A stretch of DNA of 44,695 nt from an uncultured Eubacteriales bacterium (GCA_900316255.1 ONCI01000019.1:1-44695); one strand, 5' to 3'. Numbered from the stretch's first letter, positions 32,191 to 41,131 are shown. The notes: generated by a model not told the origin, from the letters alone. A program made the numbers and translations.

Positions 32191-32397
32191 ATGATCATGG
32201 ATCGCATCGCCCTGAGTCTGGCCATCATCGGCGGGATCAACTGGGGCAGCGTGGGCCTGTTCCGCTTTGACCTGGTTGCCTGGCTCTTCGGCGGCCAGAC
32301 GGCAACGGTGAGCCGGGTGATCTACACCCTGGTGGGCCTGTCGGCCATCTGGTGCATCTCGCTGCTGTTCCGCAGCGACGCCGTTACGGATGAATAA
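32191..32397 (+). CDS. DUF378 family small membrane protein
   Basis: A 68-residue protein with two hydrophobic segments, starting MIMDRIALSLAIIGGINWGS and containing VGLFRFDLVAWLFGG, the DUF378 signature (GGINWGxxGxFxFDLVA). AGAGGAGAG precedes the ATG; an earlier in-frame start has no ribosome site. Function is unknown, and it is often a lone gene. A strong terminator overlaps its stop codon. Confidence 0.9.
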   Translation: MIMDRIALSLAIIGGINWGSVGLFRFDLVAWLFGGQTATVSRVIYTLVGLSAIWCISLLFRSDAVTDE

Positions 32398-32432
32398 GGA
32401 AAAGCCACCCGCGGGCGGGTGGCTTTTCCTTA
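32396..32432 (+). terminator. Intrinsic terminator after the DUF378 gene
   Basis: Arms AAGGAAAAGCCACCCGC and CGGGTGGCTTTTCCTT with a T-containing tail. Confidence 0.85.
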
Positions 32433-32435
32433 TTC

Positions 32436-32534
32436 AGTTTCTAGTTTTTAGTTTCTAGTTTTTAGGGGAGGGAAACCGAGTGCGGCAGCGTTTCGACTGC
32501 CTCCCCTAGAAACTAAATTCTAAAAACTAAAAAC
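32436..32534. repeat. Inverted pair of TTTTTAG heptanucleotide tracts
   Basis: Tracts at 32436-32464 and, inverted, 32506-32534 flank about 40 bases bounded by AGGGGAGG and CCTCCCCT. They fill the gap between convergent genes, with the T-rich strand sense for each gene. Confidence 0.88.
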
Positions 32535-33362
32535 TCACTTAAACCGGAGGCGGGGGCGGTAGAATTCGAAGATCACGGCGTCCCGGCCGGCTTCGTTTTC
32601 CTGCCCGTGGGAGGTCCAGCCGAATTTCAGGGCGCCCAGCCGCTCCGACAGGCGCACGATCAAAGGCCGGGGACCGATCTTGTAGGCGATGAACTGGGGC
32701 CGGGCGAGGCAGTTCAGCAGGCAGCGGCTGAGGAGAAAGGCCTGGGCCTTGCCCCGGCCGTCCTTGGTGTACTCCTCCATGGGGGCTGCCAGCTGGCCCC
32801 GCAGAAGCTGAGGGGCGTGGCGGCGGAACCAGGCCACGATCCGGGGGTCAAAGCTCTCGATGCACACCTCTCCCCGGTAGCCCTCCAGCAGGGCAAGGGT
32901 CTTCTCGCAGAGCTCCCGGTTCCGGGGGCCGGTCTTCAGCTCCACCAGCAAGGGACCGCGGCCGCCGAAGACTTCCAGCACCTGGGAGAAGAGGGGGATG
33001 TGCTGCTCCGTGCCGCAGAGGGACATCTGCCGCAGCTGCTCATAGGGGAAGGCGTCCACCCGACCGTGGACCGAGCAGACCCGGTCCAGGGTGTCGTCAT
33101 GGAAGACCACCACCTGGCCGTCCTGGGAAAGCTGCACGTCCAGCTCCACGCCATAGCCCGCCTCTTCCGCCAGACGGAAGGCCTCCAGGGAGTTTTCCGG
33201 CACGGACTTGTCCGCCCGGTGCAATCCCCGGTGGGCAAAGTTCCAGCCCAGGAAGGGGGCCTTCTGCGCCTTGCCGGCCCGGCCGGGAGCGGCCAGGAAT
33301 ACCGGCAGGGTCACGGCTGCCGCCGCGCCCAGAATGAGACCGAGAGCTGTTTTCTTCTTCAT
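32535..33362 (-). CDS. Glycerophosphodiester phosphodiesterase (GDPD family)
   Basis: A 275-residue protein. I chose the ATG at 33362; an in-frame TTG three codons earlier is too close to GGAGG. A short N-terminal hydrophobic segment (TALGLILGAAAAVTLPVFLAA) is probably a signal anchor. The TIM-barrel GDPD signature follows: FAHRGLHRADKSVPENSLEAF with the catalytic His and Arg, VELDVQLSQDGQVVVFHDDTLDR with the metal-binding Glu, Asp and second His, and VELKTGP. It hydrolyses glycerophosphodiesters to glycerol-3-phosphate and an alcohol. It lies 33 bases behind the MFS transporter gene, so the two probably act on one nutrient or lipid product. Confidence 0.9.
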   Translation of the reverse strand: MKKKTALGLILGAAAAVTLPVFLAAPGRAGKAQKAPFLGWNFAHRGLHRADKSVPENSLEAFRLAEEAGYGVELDVQLSQDGQVVVFHDDTLDRVCSVHGRVDAFPYEQLRQMSLCGTEQHIPLFSQVLEVFGGRGPLLVELKTGPRNRELCEKTLALLEGYRGEVCIESFDPRIVAWFRRHAPQLLRGQLAAPMEEYTKDGRGKAQAFLLSRCLLNCLARPQFIAYKIGPRPLIVRLSERLGALKFGWTSHGQENEAGRDAVIFEFYRPRLRFK

Positions 33363-33395
33363 GGCATTCAAATCCTCCGATACAGCGAAGTGGGA

Positions 33396-34859
33396 TCAGT
33401 CGTCCGCGCCCAGGGCTTCCAGGCCGGTGACGTTGGCCACCTTGCCGGCCTTGATGTTCTTGACCAGGCTGGTAAAGACCGTGCAGCTCAGCAGCGTCAG
33501 GATGCAGGCGTATACCGGCAGGGCCCGCCAGGCCATGGCGGCCTTCAGCACCAGACCCAGCAGCACGGGGGTAACGGTCTGGGCGGACATGCTGGCCGCG
33601 TAGTAGAAACCGGTGAAGCGGCCGATCTTCTTGGCCGAGCACAGCTCTACCACCATGGGGAAGGAGCAGTTGTGTACCAGAGCCATGCCGAAGCCCTTCA
33701 GCACCCAGACCACATAGAGCAGGGCGGGGAAGGTGTACTCTCCGTGGGCCGCCCCGGCGGAGACGCTGTTGGTGGGCCGCACGAAGCACATGACGATCAG
33801 GCCCGCAAAGGTGATCATGAGGCCGGTGGAGATGGTCCATTTCCTGCCTACCTTTTCGGCGATGGAGCCGGCGATGGCAAAGCCGATCACGGAGGCCAGG
33901 CCGCCCAGGATGGTCAGGATCATGGTGGCGCTGGAGACGGATTTCAGATAGTAGATGACGTAGTTGCCGATGTAGGTGCCGAGGGCGTTGTCGCTCATGA
34001 ACCAGAGGAACTCCGCCCCCAGGATAGCCAGGAGCATGTTCCGGTTGGCCTTGGACATGGGCTTGTCGTCGTCAATGGGGGTCTCTACGGCGGCAAGCTG
34101 CTCGCCCAGGGCCAGCTCATCCTTCAGCTGCTCGGCCAGCTCGTTTTCCTTGATGGTCTTGAAGAGCACCAGGGCGGAGATCACCATCAGCACCGAGGCG
34201 ATGATGAAGGGCAGCTCGATGGTCCAGATGTTCCGGTCCTCGGGCCGGGCGTTGATGTAGTTGGAGAGCACCATGAAGATGCCCAGGACTGTGGCGAAGG
34301 CGCCGCCGAAGTAGCCCATGATGTTGATGATGCCGTTGGCCTTGGCCCGCAGAGGCTTGGGGGTGATGTCCGGCATCAGGGCCACGGCGGGATTGCGGTA
34401 CATCATCATGAAGATCAGCACGATCACCATGGTGATGATCATGCCAGCGATGTTGTTGCGGTGAAAGAACAGGGGGATGAAGGGGAAGGCCACCGCGGAG
34501 ACGAAGGTGCCTACCAGGATATAGGGCATGCGCTTGCCGATGGGGGTCCTGGTCTTGTCGGAGAGGCTGCCGAAGATGGGCAGCAGGATCAGAGCGGCCA
34601 GGTTGTCGCAGGCCATGATGATGCCCACGATCCACTGCACGTTCAGGATCTTGTCCGGGTCGCTGGCCTTCAGCTCGGCAGAGGTCATGCCGTAGATGTG
34701 ATGGGCGAAGATATCCGTCAGAAAGGTGGGGCACCAGGAGTCATACACCTGCCAGAGCAGCAGGATGCCGAAGAAGGCAAAGCCGATGAGGGCCGTGCGC
34801 CGTACGTTGAGCTTCAGGCCGCCGTTGATCGGGCCCTCCGCCGTCTTTTTCTTGAACAT
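33396..34859 (-). CDS. MFS transporter, GPH/SLC45-like sugar:cation symporter type
   Basis: A 487-residue protein with about 12 hydrophobic segments. I chose the ATG at 34859 (MFKKK) since AAAGGA is eight bases upstream; an ATG three codons earlier overlaps the ribosome site. IFGSLSDKTRTPIGKRMPYI is the loop 2-3 motif (GxLSDxxRTxxGKRxP) of GPH and SLC45-type symporters. A hydrophilic central loop is rich in Glu and Asp. It may import a glycoside or glycerophosphodiester; the GDPD gene downstream suggests a link. Substrate is unknown. Confidence 0.85.
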   Translation of the reverse strand: MFKKKTAEGPINGGLKLNVRRTALIGFAFFGILLLWQVYDSWCPTFLTDIFAHHIYGMTSAELKASDPDKILNVQWIVGIIMACDNLAALILLPIFGSLSDKTRTPIGKRMPYILVGTFVSAVAFPFIPLFFHRNNIAGMIITMVIVLIFMMMYRNPAVALMPDITPKPLRAKANGIINIMGYFGGAFATVLGIFMVLSNYINARPEDRNIWTIELPFIIASVLMVISALVLFKTIKENELAEQLKDELALGEQLAAVETPIDDDKPMSKANRNMLLAILGAEFLWFMSDNALGTYIGNYVIYYLKSVSSATMILTILGGLASVIGFAIAGSIAEKVGRKWTISTGLMITFAGLIVMCFVRPTNSVSAGAAHGEYTFPALLYVVWVLKGFGMALVHNCSFPMVVELCSAKKIGRFTGFYYAASMSAQTVTPVLLGLVLKAAMAWRALPVYACILTLLSCTVFTSLVKNIKAGKVANVTGLEALGADD

Positions 34860-34916
34860 TTGGATCATCCTTTCCCGATGGCTTTCCCACAGAAGGGACG
34901 CCTTGCTGATGGCTGT

Positions 34917-34945
34917 ATTTTACTCCCTTTCCCGGCGCTTGTAAA
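34917..34945 (-). promoter_or_regulatory. Promoter of the MFS-GDPD operon
   Basis: Minus-strand TTTACA (plus 34940-34945), 17-base spacer, TAAAAT (plus 34917-34922). Confidence 0.75.
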
Positions 34946-34963
34946 CGGCGGGATGAAAAAAGA

Positions 34964-35023
34964 GGGAGGATAACACCTCATCCGTCATCCGCCTCGCGGG
35001 AGATCGGCGGATGCCACCTTCGC
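34964..35023. repeat. REP-like unit
   Basis: Short version of the family with ATCCGCCTCGCGGGAGATCGGCGGAT arms as an imperfect hairpin. It abuts the next MITE-like element. Confidence 0.6.
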
Positions 35024-35167
35024 CTCAAGTAAACGATGATGAAATCGGCGAGAGCAGATTGCGAGAGAATTTGCGTTCTGATGATGGCACTTTTTTGCAG
35101 GAATACTTTGTGTATTGCAAGACAAGATGCCGATGACGATTTGATCAGCGTTTACTCAAGGAGAAGG
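35017..35167 (-). repeat. MITE-like inverted-repeat element, copy 5
   Basis: Core GTAAACGATGATGAAATCG at 35029 to the complementary arm ending at 35155, with the CCTTCTCC-type outer arms of copy 1. Orientation is as in copy 1. A different internal segment is deleted. Confidence 0.88.
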
Positions 35168-35197
35168 CAAAAGACGGAGGACGCTGCCGCGTCCCCC

Positions 35198-35233
35198 GTC
35201 TCCTAAAAACTAAAAACCAGAAACTAAAAACTA
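35198..35233 (-). repeat. TTTTTAG heptanucleotide tract at the MarR gene end
   Basis: Complement of TTTTTAG/TTTCTGG units running into the stop codon; the T-rich strand is sense for the MarR gene. Confidence 0.8.
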
Positions 35234-35671
35234 TTTCTCGTCGCACTCCGGCATCAACTCGTTGGAAATGATCTGGAACATCTCGTCCAGCTTCTGGGTA
35301 TCCTCGGGAGAGAAGCGCTCCTTCATGCGCTCCACCACCTTCTGCTCGTAGTTGGTGAACATGCGCAGATAGGAATAGTACTTCTCCGAGAGGATCAGAT
35401 GATACTCCCGCCGGTCCACCTGGGAGTTGGCCCGCTCCAGATAGCCTTTTTTGATCAGGTTGTTGACCTTGTAGGTGGCGTTGGACTGGGAGATGTTCAG
35501 GAAATCTGCAAACTCGCTGACCGTAGGCTCGCCCAGGATCTGGATGACCTCCAGGGAGAAGCCCTCCATGGCGGAGAGAGAGCCGTCCCGCTCCCGCACA
35601 TGCTCGAACACCTTGCGGTAGAACTGCAGCTTGAACTTATCATAAACCTCCAGAAAGCTCTTTTCCAGCAT
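35231..35671 (-). CDS. MarR-family transcriptional regulator
   Basis: A 146-residue winged-helix protein. PTVSEFADFLNISQSNATYKVNNLIKKGYLER in read-through order is the helix-turn-helix, and SQVDRREYHLILSEK is the wing with the conserved Asp-Arg-Arg. AAGGAG precedes the ATG. A promoter is readable upstream. It lies between the MFS-GDPD operon (same strand) and divergent hrcA. Its target may be the MFS-GDPD operon, but a MITE-like element and 370 bases separate them. Confidence 0.88.
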   Translation of the reverse strand: MLEKSFLEVYDKFKLQFYRKVFEHVRERDGSLSAMEGFSLEVIQILGEPTVSEFADFLNISQSNATYKVNNLIKKGYLERANSQVDRREYHLILSEKYYSYLRMFTNYEQKVVERMKERFSPEDTQKLDEMFQIISNELMPECDEK

Positions 35672-35752
35672 GTTCGATTCTCCTTTCCTCCTTGGGAAAT
35701 TCGGAGCTTGCGGCAGCGGATCCCCCCAGCTTTCCTGTTCCGGTTATTTTAT

Positions 35753-35781
35753 ATGATAATCCTTTTTTTGGAATTTGTAAA
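35753..35781 (-). promoter_or_regulatory. Promoter of the MarR gene
   Basis: Minus-strand TTTACA (plus 35776-35781), 17-base spacer, TATCAT (plus 35753-35758). Confidence 0.7.
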
Positions 35782-35858
35782 TGCAGGAGGAACAAATTTT
35801 TGTACCAATTTTTTCGTGTCCAATCTGTGAATTCTGCCGGTAGAGGTCTTGAATCCCC

Positions 35859-35887
35859 TTGACAAGGAGGGGGCACGGTGGTATATT
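35859..35887 (+). promoter_or_regulatory. Sigma-A promoter of hrcA-grpE-dnaK-dnaJ
   Basis: TTGACA (35859-35864), 17-base spacer, TATATT (35882-35887). Its last bases overlap the CIRCE operator. Confidence 0.9.
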
Positions 35888-35912
35888 AGCACTCGGAAAG
35901 CGAGAGTGCCAA
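35886..35912 (+). promoter_or_regulatory. CIRCE operator (HrcA binding site) with an extra half-site
   Basis: TTAGCACTC, nine bases, GAGTGCCAA: the canonical CIRCE (TTAGCACTC-N9-GAGTGCTAA) with one mismatch in the right arm. A further perfect right half-site GAGTGCTAA occurs at 35927-35935, covering the hrcA ribosome site. Confidence 0.93.
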
Positions 35913-35936
35913 CAGTCCGAAGCGGAGAGTGCTAAC

Positions 35937-37037
35937 ATGGCAATCAGTGAGAGGAAAAAGAAAATACTGGCGGCGGTGGTGGATGAATACATCCGCACGG
36001 CAGAGCCGGTAGGCAGCAAGGCCATCGCCCAGAGCGGCGGGCTGAACTGCTCCTCGGCCACCATCCGCAACGAGCTGGCGGAGCTGGTCGCCATGGGCTA
36101 TCTGGAGCAGCCCCACACCTCTGCGGGCCGGGTGCCCACCCCCATGGGCTACCGCATGTACGTCAACGAGCTCATGGAGAAGCAGAAGATGAGCCTGGAG
36201 GAGACGGAGGAGATGAACCGCCGCCTGAACCAGAAGCTCCAGGAGCTGGACAACACCATCCGGGACGTGAGCAAGCTGGCCTCCCAGCTGACGAATTATC
36301 CCGCCCTGGCCCTGACGGCCCAGAGCTCCGTCACGGTAAAGCGCTTCGACCTGATCTATGTGGACGCCAACAACTTCATCATCGTGCTGATGCTGTCCAA
36401 CAACAGCGTAAAGAGCAAGCTGGTGCATCTGCCGCTGTCCGTGGACCAGGACATGATCAAGCGCCTTTCCACCCTCTTCAACGCCAGCTTTACCGGCGTG
36501 GAGGATCACCAGATCACGCCGACCCTGATCCACGCCACCGAGCGGGCGGCGGACGATTCCCTGGGCCTCACGGCGGTGATCTCCTCCTTCGTGATGGAGG
36601 TCCTCAGCGAGGCCAACACCCCCACCGCCTTCCTCTCCGGCGAGAACCGGCTGCTGAACCAGCCGGAGTTCCGGGACCCGGACAAGGCGCACAGGCTCAT
36701 GAGCTACCTCTCCGGCGGAGGCTACATCCTCCCCGCGGCGGAGAGCCTGGGCGGCAGCGACGAGGTGCGGGTCCTCATCGGACCGGAAAACGTGGCCGAG
36801 GAGCTGAAGGATTCCAGCGTGGTCATCGCCAGCTACGACGCCGGGGACAACACCCGGGGCCTGATCGGCGTGGTGGGACCCACCCGGATGGACTATTCCG
36901 CCGTGGCCGCCAAGCTCAGCTTCCTGGCAGCGAGCCTGAGCCGCCGCCTGGGCGGAGGCGATGCGCCTCCCGAGGGCATGCACAACAAACTCATCATCAA
37001 GGAGATAGATGACGGACATGAACGAAGAAAAGGATAA
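35937..37037 (+). CDS. hrcA: Heat-inducible transcription repressor HrcA
   Basis: A 366-residue repressor of class I heat-shock genes that binds CIRCE. The N-terminal winged helix has RKKKILAAVVDEYIRTAEPVGS and SSATIRNELAELVAMGYLEQPHTSAGRVPT in read-through order, the HrcA hallmark. The central GAF-like domain and C-terminal dimerisation region (YDAGDNTRGLIGVVGPTRMDY) are present. I chose the ATG at 35937, directly after the extra CIRCE half-site and GGAGAG. HrcA of this operon represses its own synthesis and is folded by GroEL in other species. Its end overlaps grpE. Confidence 0.95.
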   Translation: MAISERKKKILAAVVDEYIRTAEPVGSKAIAQSGGLNCSSATIRNELAELVAMGYLEQPHTSAGRVPTPMGYRMYVNELMEKQKMSLEETEEMNRRLNQKLQELDNTIRDVSKLASQLTNYPALALTAQSSVTVKRFDLIYVDANNFIIVLMLSNNSVKSKLVHLPLSVDQDMIKRLSTLFNASFTGVEDHQITPTLIHATERAADDSLGLTAVISSFVMEVLSEANTPTAFLSGENRLLNQPEFRDPDKAHRLMSYLSGGGYILPAAESLGGSDEVRVLIGPENVAEELKDSSVVIASYDAGDNTRGLIGVVGPTRMDYSAVAAKLSFLAASLSRRLGGGDAPPEGMHNKLIIKEIDDGHERRKG

Positions 37038-37641
37038 GATGGACGCCGCAGCCGAGACCGAGAGCCAGCCCGATCAAGTGCGGGAGGAGCCCAAGGCCGG
37101 AGAACCGGCGGAGAACAAGAGCGACAAAAAGGAAGACAAGAAGGAAGACAAGAAGGAAAAGCGCTTCGGCAAGAAGAAGGAGGACGAGCGGGCCGCTCTG
37201 GAGGCGGAGAAGGAAGCCCTGGAGAAGGATAAGGCCGCCCTCAACGACAAGTACCTGCGCATCTGCGCCGAGTATGACAACTTCCGCCGCCGCAGCCAGA
37301 AGGAAAAGGACAATCTCTACGGCGAAATCAGGGCCAACACCGTGCAGCAGTTCCTGCCGGTGTACGACAACCTGGAGCGGGCCCTGAAGCAGGGCACCGA
37401 GGACGAGGCCTACCGCAAGGGCGTGGAGATGATCATGACCCAGTTCAACGCCACCCTGGAAAAGCTGGGCGTGAAGAAGATCGAGAGCCTGGGCCAGACC
37501 TTTGATCCCAACAAGCACAACGCCGTCATGCATGTGGACGACGAAAGCCTGGGAGAGAACACCATCGTGGAGGTCTTCCAGGAGGGCTTTACCGTAGGCG
37601 ATAAGGTGATCCGCTTCGCCATGGTAAAGGTGGCAAATTAG
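37009..37641 (+). CDS. grpE: Nucleotide exchange factor GrpE
   Basis: A 210-residue cochaperone that releases ADP from DnaK. The ATG at 37009 lies inside the end of hrcA after AAGGAG. Residues 1-80 are highly charged (Lys, Glu, Asp runs) and probably disordered or coiled. The typical core follows: YLRICAEYDNFRRRSQKEK and the C-terminal beta wing HVDDESLGENTIVEVFQEGF and GDKVIRFAMVKVA. The stop codon TAG is the beginning of a TTTTTAG heptamer tract. Confidence 0.95.
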   Translation: MTDMNEEKDKMDAAAETESQPDQVREEPKAGEPAENKSDKKEDKKEDKKEKRFGKKKEDERAALEAEKEALEKDKAALNDKYLRICAEYDNFRRRSQKEKDNLYGEIRANTVQQFLPVYDNLERALKQGTEDEAYRKGVEMIMTQFNATLEKLGVKKIESLGQTFDPNKHNAVMHVDDESLGENTIVEVFQEGFTVGDKVIRFAMVKVAN

Positions 37642-37681
37642 TTTTTAGTTTCTAGTTTCTAGTTTTTAGTTTTTTAGCTTG
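37641..37681 (+). repeat. TTTTTAG heptanucleotide tract between grpE and dnaK
   Basis: Five to six units, starting in the grpE stop codon, within the operon. The T-rich strand is sense. It would put an AU-rich, structure-poor segment in the message. Confidence 0.9.
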
Positions 37682-37715
37682 TATACACATCACTTATATA
37701 TAGGAGGACAAAACA

Positions 37716-39572
37716 ATGAGTAAGATTATCGGTATCGATCTTGGAACGACCAATAGCTGCGTCGCCGTGATGGAAGGCGGCGAGGCTGCCGTCATCGCAA
37801 ACGCCGAAGGCGCCCGCACCACCCCGTCCGTGGTGGCCTTCACCAAAACCGGCGAGCGTATGGTGGGCCAGGTTGCCAAGCGCCAGGCCATCACCAACCC
37901 GGAACGCACCATCTCCTCCATCAAGCGCGAGATGGGCTCCAACTACAAAGTCACCATCGACGGCAAGAACTACACCCCCCAGGAGATCTCCGCCATGGTG
38001 CTGCAGAAGCTGAAGGCTGACGCCGAAGCTTACCTGGGCGAGACCGTCACCGAGGCGGTCATCACCGTTCCCGCCTACTTCACCGACGCCCAGCGCCAGG
38101 CCACCAAGGACGCTGGCAAGATCGCGGGCCTTGACGTCAAGCGCATCATCAACGAGCCCACCGCGGCCGCTCTGGCCTACGGTCTGGACAAGGAAAGCGA
38201 CCAGAAGATCATGGTCTACGACCTGGGCGGCGGCACCTTCGACGTGTCCGTCCTGGAGATCGGCGACGGCATCATCGAAGTTCTGGCTACCGCCGGCAAC
38301 AACCGCCTGGGCGGCGACGACTTTGACGCCTGCGTCACCCAGTACCTGGTGGATGAGTTCCGCAAGGCCGAGGGCATCGACCTGTCCAACGACAAGGTCG
38401 CCATGCAGCGCCTGCGCGAGGCCGCCGAGAAGGCCAAGGTGGAGCTCTCCGGCGTGACCACCTCCAACATCAACCTGCCCTATATCACCGCCGACGCCAC
38501 CGGCCCCAAGCACCTGGACGTGACCCTGACCCGGGCCAAGTTCAACGAGCTGACCCACCACCTGGTGGAAAAGACCGCCGGCCCCGTGCGCCAGGCTCTC
38601 TCCGACGCCGGCCTGAAGCCCAGCGACATCAGCAAGGTGCTGCTGGTGGGCGGCTCCAGCCGTATCCCCGCCGTGCAGGACATGGTCAAGTCCCTGGTGG
38701 GCAAGGAAGGCTTCAAGGGCATCAACCCCGATGAGTGCGTGGCCATCGGCGCTGCCATCCAGGGCGGCGTTCTGGGCGGCGACGTGAAGGGCATCCTGCT
38801 GCTGGACGTGACCCCGCTGTCTCTGGGCATCGAGACCCTGGGCGGCGTGTGCACCAAGCTCATCGAGCGCAACACCACCATCCCCACCCGCAAGAGCCAG
38901 GTCTTCTCCACCGCCGCGGACAACCAGACCTCTGTTGAGGTCAACGTCCTCCAGGGCGAGCGCGAGATGGCCGCTTACAACAAGAGCCTGGGCCGCTTCC
39001 ACCTGGACGGCATCGCCCCGGCCCGCCGCGGCGTTCCTCAGATCGAGGTCACCTTCGATATCGACGCCAACGGCATCGTGAACGTCTCCGCCAAGGATCT
39101 GGGCACCGGCAAGGAGCAGCACATCACCATCACCGCCTCCACCAACATGTCCAAGGAGGACATCGAGAAGGCCGTGAAGGAAGCCGAGATGTACGCCGCC
39201 GAAGACCAGAAGCGCAAGGAAGAAGTGGACATCCGCAACCAGGGCGACCAGATGGTCTACCAGACCGAGAAGACCATCGCCGAGCTGGGCGACAAGCTGG
39301 ACGGCGCCGAGAAGGCCGAAGTGGAGCAGAAGCTCCAGACCCTGAAGACCGCCCTCACCGGCACCGACTCCGCCGCCATCAAGAACGCCACCGAGGAACT
39401 GACCCAGGCCTTCTACAAGATCAGCGAGAAGCTGTATCAGCAGGCAGGCGGCCAGCCCGGGCAGGGCTTTGATCCCAGCCAGTATCAGCAGGGACCCCAG
39501 GGCGGCCAGCAGCCCGGTCAGGACTACTACGACGCGGACTACACCGTGGTGGACGACGACCAGAACAAGTAA
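37716..39572 (+). CDS. dnaK: Chaperone protein DnaK (Hsp70)
   Basis: A 618-residue Hsp70. [20 protein letters not shown] at the start, [19 protein letters not shown] and [16 protein letters not shown] are the three ATPase signature regions. [17 protein letters not shown] begins the substrate domain, and a helical lid and a Gly/Gln-rich tail ending [14 protein letters not shown] follow. It binds unfolded polypeptides with DnaJ and GrpE. The ribosome site is AGGAGG. No separate CIRCE is seen before dnaK. Confidence 0.97.
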   Translation: MSKIIGIDLGTTNSCVAVMEGGEAAVIANAEGARTTPSVVAFTKTGERMVGQVAKRQAITNPERTISSIKREMGSNYKVTIDGKNYTPQEISAMVLQKLKADAEAYLGETVTEAVITVPAYFTDAQRQATKDAGKIAGLDVKRIINEPTAAALAYGLDKESDQKIMVYDLGGGTFDVSVLEIGDGIIEVLATAGNNRLGGDDFDACVTQYLVDEFRKAEGIDLSNDKVAMQRLREAAEKAKVELSGVTTSNINLPYITADATGPKHLDVTLTRAKFNELTHHLVEKTAGPVRQALSDAGLKPSDISKVLLVGGSSRIPAVQDMVKSLVGKEGFKGINPDECVAIGAAIQGGVLGGDVKGILLLDVTPLSLGIETLGGVCTKLIERNTTIPTRKSQVFSTAADNQTSVEVNVLQGEREMAAYNKSLGRFHLDGIAPARRGVPQIEVTFDIDANGIVNVSAKDLGTGKEQHITITASTNMSKEDIEKAVKEAEMYAAEDQKRKEEVDIRNQGDQMVYQTEKTIAELGDKLDGAEKAEVEQKLQTLKTALTGTDSAAIKNATEELTQAFYKISEKLYQQAGGQPGQGFDPSQYQQGPQGGQQPGQDYYDADYTVVDDDQNK

Positions 39573-39577
39573 GTGAA

Positions 39578-39665
39578 GAATGTGTAGGGGCTGGCGTCCT
39601 CGACAGCCCGTTCCCTACAAGCCATCTGTTTCCAGCGGGCCGTCCGGGAGGCCGGCCCCTACAGA
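39578..39665. repeat. GTAGGGG-type palindromic repeat between dnaK and dnaJ
   Basis: The 188-base spacer carries TGTAGGGGCTGGCGTCC, GGGCCGTCCGGGAGGCC and CCGGCCCCTACAGATCC, which form an outer inverted repeat (TGTAGGGGC / GCCCCTACA). The rest up to the dnaJ ribosome site (GGAGAAG) shows nothing clear. Confidence 0.7.
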
Positions 39666-39760
39666 TCCTCTTTTCACTCTCACAATCTTTCCCCCACACT
39701 ATCACGCCACTGAGCTGAGGAGCAATCCTCAGCTCGTGGTGCGTATCAAGGAGAAGTCCC

Positions 39761-40900
39761 ATGGCAGAAAAACGAGATTACTATGAGGTCCTGGGCGTGG
39801 CAAAGGACGCCAGCGCCGAGGAGATCAAAAAAGCATACAGGAAGATCACCAAGGAGAACCACCCGGACCTGCACCCCGGGGACAAGGCCTGTGAGGAGCG
39901 CTTCAAGGAGGCCAACGAGGCCTACGAGGTCCTCTCCGATGACGAAAAGCGCCAGCGCTACGACCAGTACGGCCACGCCGCCTTCGATCCCAACGCGGGC
40001 TACGGTGCAGGCTTTGGCGGCTTCGGCGGCTTTGACGATATTTTCGGCGGCGGCGGTTTCGGCGATATCTTCTCCAGCATCTTCGGCGGCGGCGCCACCC
40101 GCCAGAATCCCAACGCCCCCCGCAGGGGCGATAACGTGCGCGCCCAAGTGAACATCAGCTTCGAGGAGGCCGCCTTCGGCTGCGAGAAGGAGATCACCTA
40201 TGCCCGCATCGAGCAGTGCCCCGACTGCAAGGGCACAGGCTGCGCCCCCGGCACCACTGCCGAGGTCTGCCCCGACTGCAAGGGCACAGGCAGCGTCCGC
40301 ACCACCCAGCGCACCCCCTTCGGCATGGCCCAGAGCATGGGCCCCTGCCAGAAGTGCCGCGGAACCGGCAAGATCATCCACCAGCCCTGCAAGACCTGCC
40401 GGGGCCTGGGCAATATCCGCCGCCAGCACAAGATGACCGTGAAGATCCCCGCCGGCATCGACGATGGGCAGAGCATTTCCCGGGCGGGCTTCGGCAACAG
40501 CGGCCTCAACGGCGGCCCTGCCGGGGATCTGCTGATCTCCGTCATCGTCCGTCCCCACGCCATCTTTGAGCGGGAGGGCACCAACGTCTACATGGAGCAG
40601 GAGATCAGCTTTACCCAGGCCACCCTGGGCGCGGAGCTGGAGCTGCCCACCCTGGACGGCAAGGTGAAGTACACCATCCCCGAGGGCACCCAGCCCGGCA
40701 CCACCTTCCGCCTGCGGGGCAAGGGCATCCCTTACCTGCGCAGCCCCTCCACCAGAGGCGACCAGTTCGTCACTGTGAAGGTGGCCGTGCCCCGGAACCT
40801 GAGCGGCGCCCAGAAGGAAAAGCTGCGGGAATACGCGGCTGCCATGGGCGAGGGTTCCGTCGGCCACAGCGGCGGCATCTTCGGCAAGAAGAAAAAGTAA
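39761..40900 (+). CDS. dnaJ: Chaperone protein DnaJ (Hsp40)
   Basis: A 379-residue class A J-protein. The J domain (1-70) contains [11 protein letters not shown] with the essential His-Pro-Asp. A Gly/Phe-rich linker ([19 protein letters not shown]) follows. The zinc domain holds four CxxCxGxG repeats: [24 protein letters not shown] and CKTCRGLG. Then come the C-terminal beta domains. It delivers substrates to DnaK and stimulates its ATPase. It is the last gene of the heat-shock operon as far as visible. Confidence 0.96.
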   Translation: MAEKRDYYEVLGVAKDASAEEIKKAYRKITKENHPDLHPGDKACEERFKEANEAYEVLSDDEKRQRYDQYGHAAFDPNAGYGAGFGGFGGFDDIFGGGGFGDIFSSIFGGGATRQNPNAPRRGDNVRAQVNISFEEAAFGCEKEITYARIEQCPDCKGTGCAPGTTAEVCPDCKGTGSVRTTQRTPFGMAQSMGPCQKCRGTGKIIHQPCKTCRGLGNIRRQHKMTVKIPAGIDDGQSISRAGFGNSGLNGGPAGDLLISVIVRPHAIFEREGTNVYMEQEISFTQATLGAELELPTLDGKVKYTIPEGTQPGTTFRLRGKGIPYLRSPSTRGDQFVTVKVAVPRNLSGAQKEKLREYAAAMGEGSVGHSGGIFGKKKK

Positions 40901-40923
40901 CATAGCGGCTCATTTGAGAAAAA

Positions 40924-41131
40924 CTGCGGATCGCCGCACCGGTGACGGATGTCATCGGCGCGGCGATCCCAAGCTGTCGACAAAGTGTCGACAGCTTGAA
41001 ACGCCAAAATGGAAACTTCCGAAAAAGTTCCCATTTTGGCATAGATTGAACGTGAAGGGGGGCATACCATAGGTTTGTCTACAGTCTGCGGATCGCCGCA
41101 CCAGTGACGGATGTCATCGGCGCGGCGATCC
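40924..41131. repeat. Direct repeat pair bracketing two palindromes after dnaJ
   Basis: The same 46-bp sequence, starting CTGCGGATCGCCGCACC and ending CGCGGCGATCC, occurs at 40924-40969 and 41086-41131 with one difference. Each copy is itself a hairpin (GGATCGCCGC / GCGGCGATCC). Between them lie AAGCTGTCGACA-AAG-TGTCGACAGCTT (40971-40997) and a second hairpin with GCCAAAATGG arms (41003-41040). The last copy runs into TTTTT and can serve as terminator. No gene is visible. Confidence 0.9.

Noticed and set aside
37642-37715. Second CIRCE or promoter before dnaK
   Set aside because: No TTAGCACTC-type arm; the TTGTAT/TATATA boxes are only about 11 bases apart.
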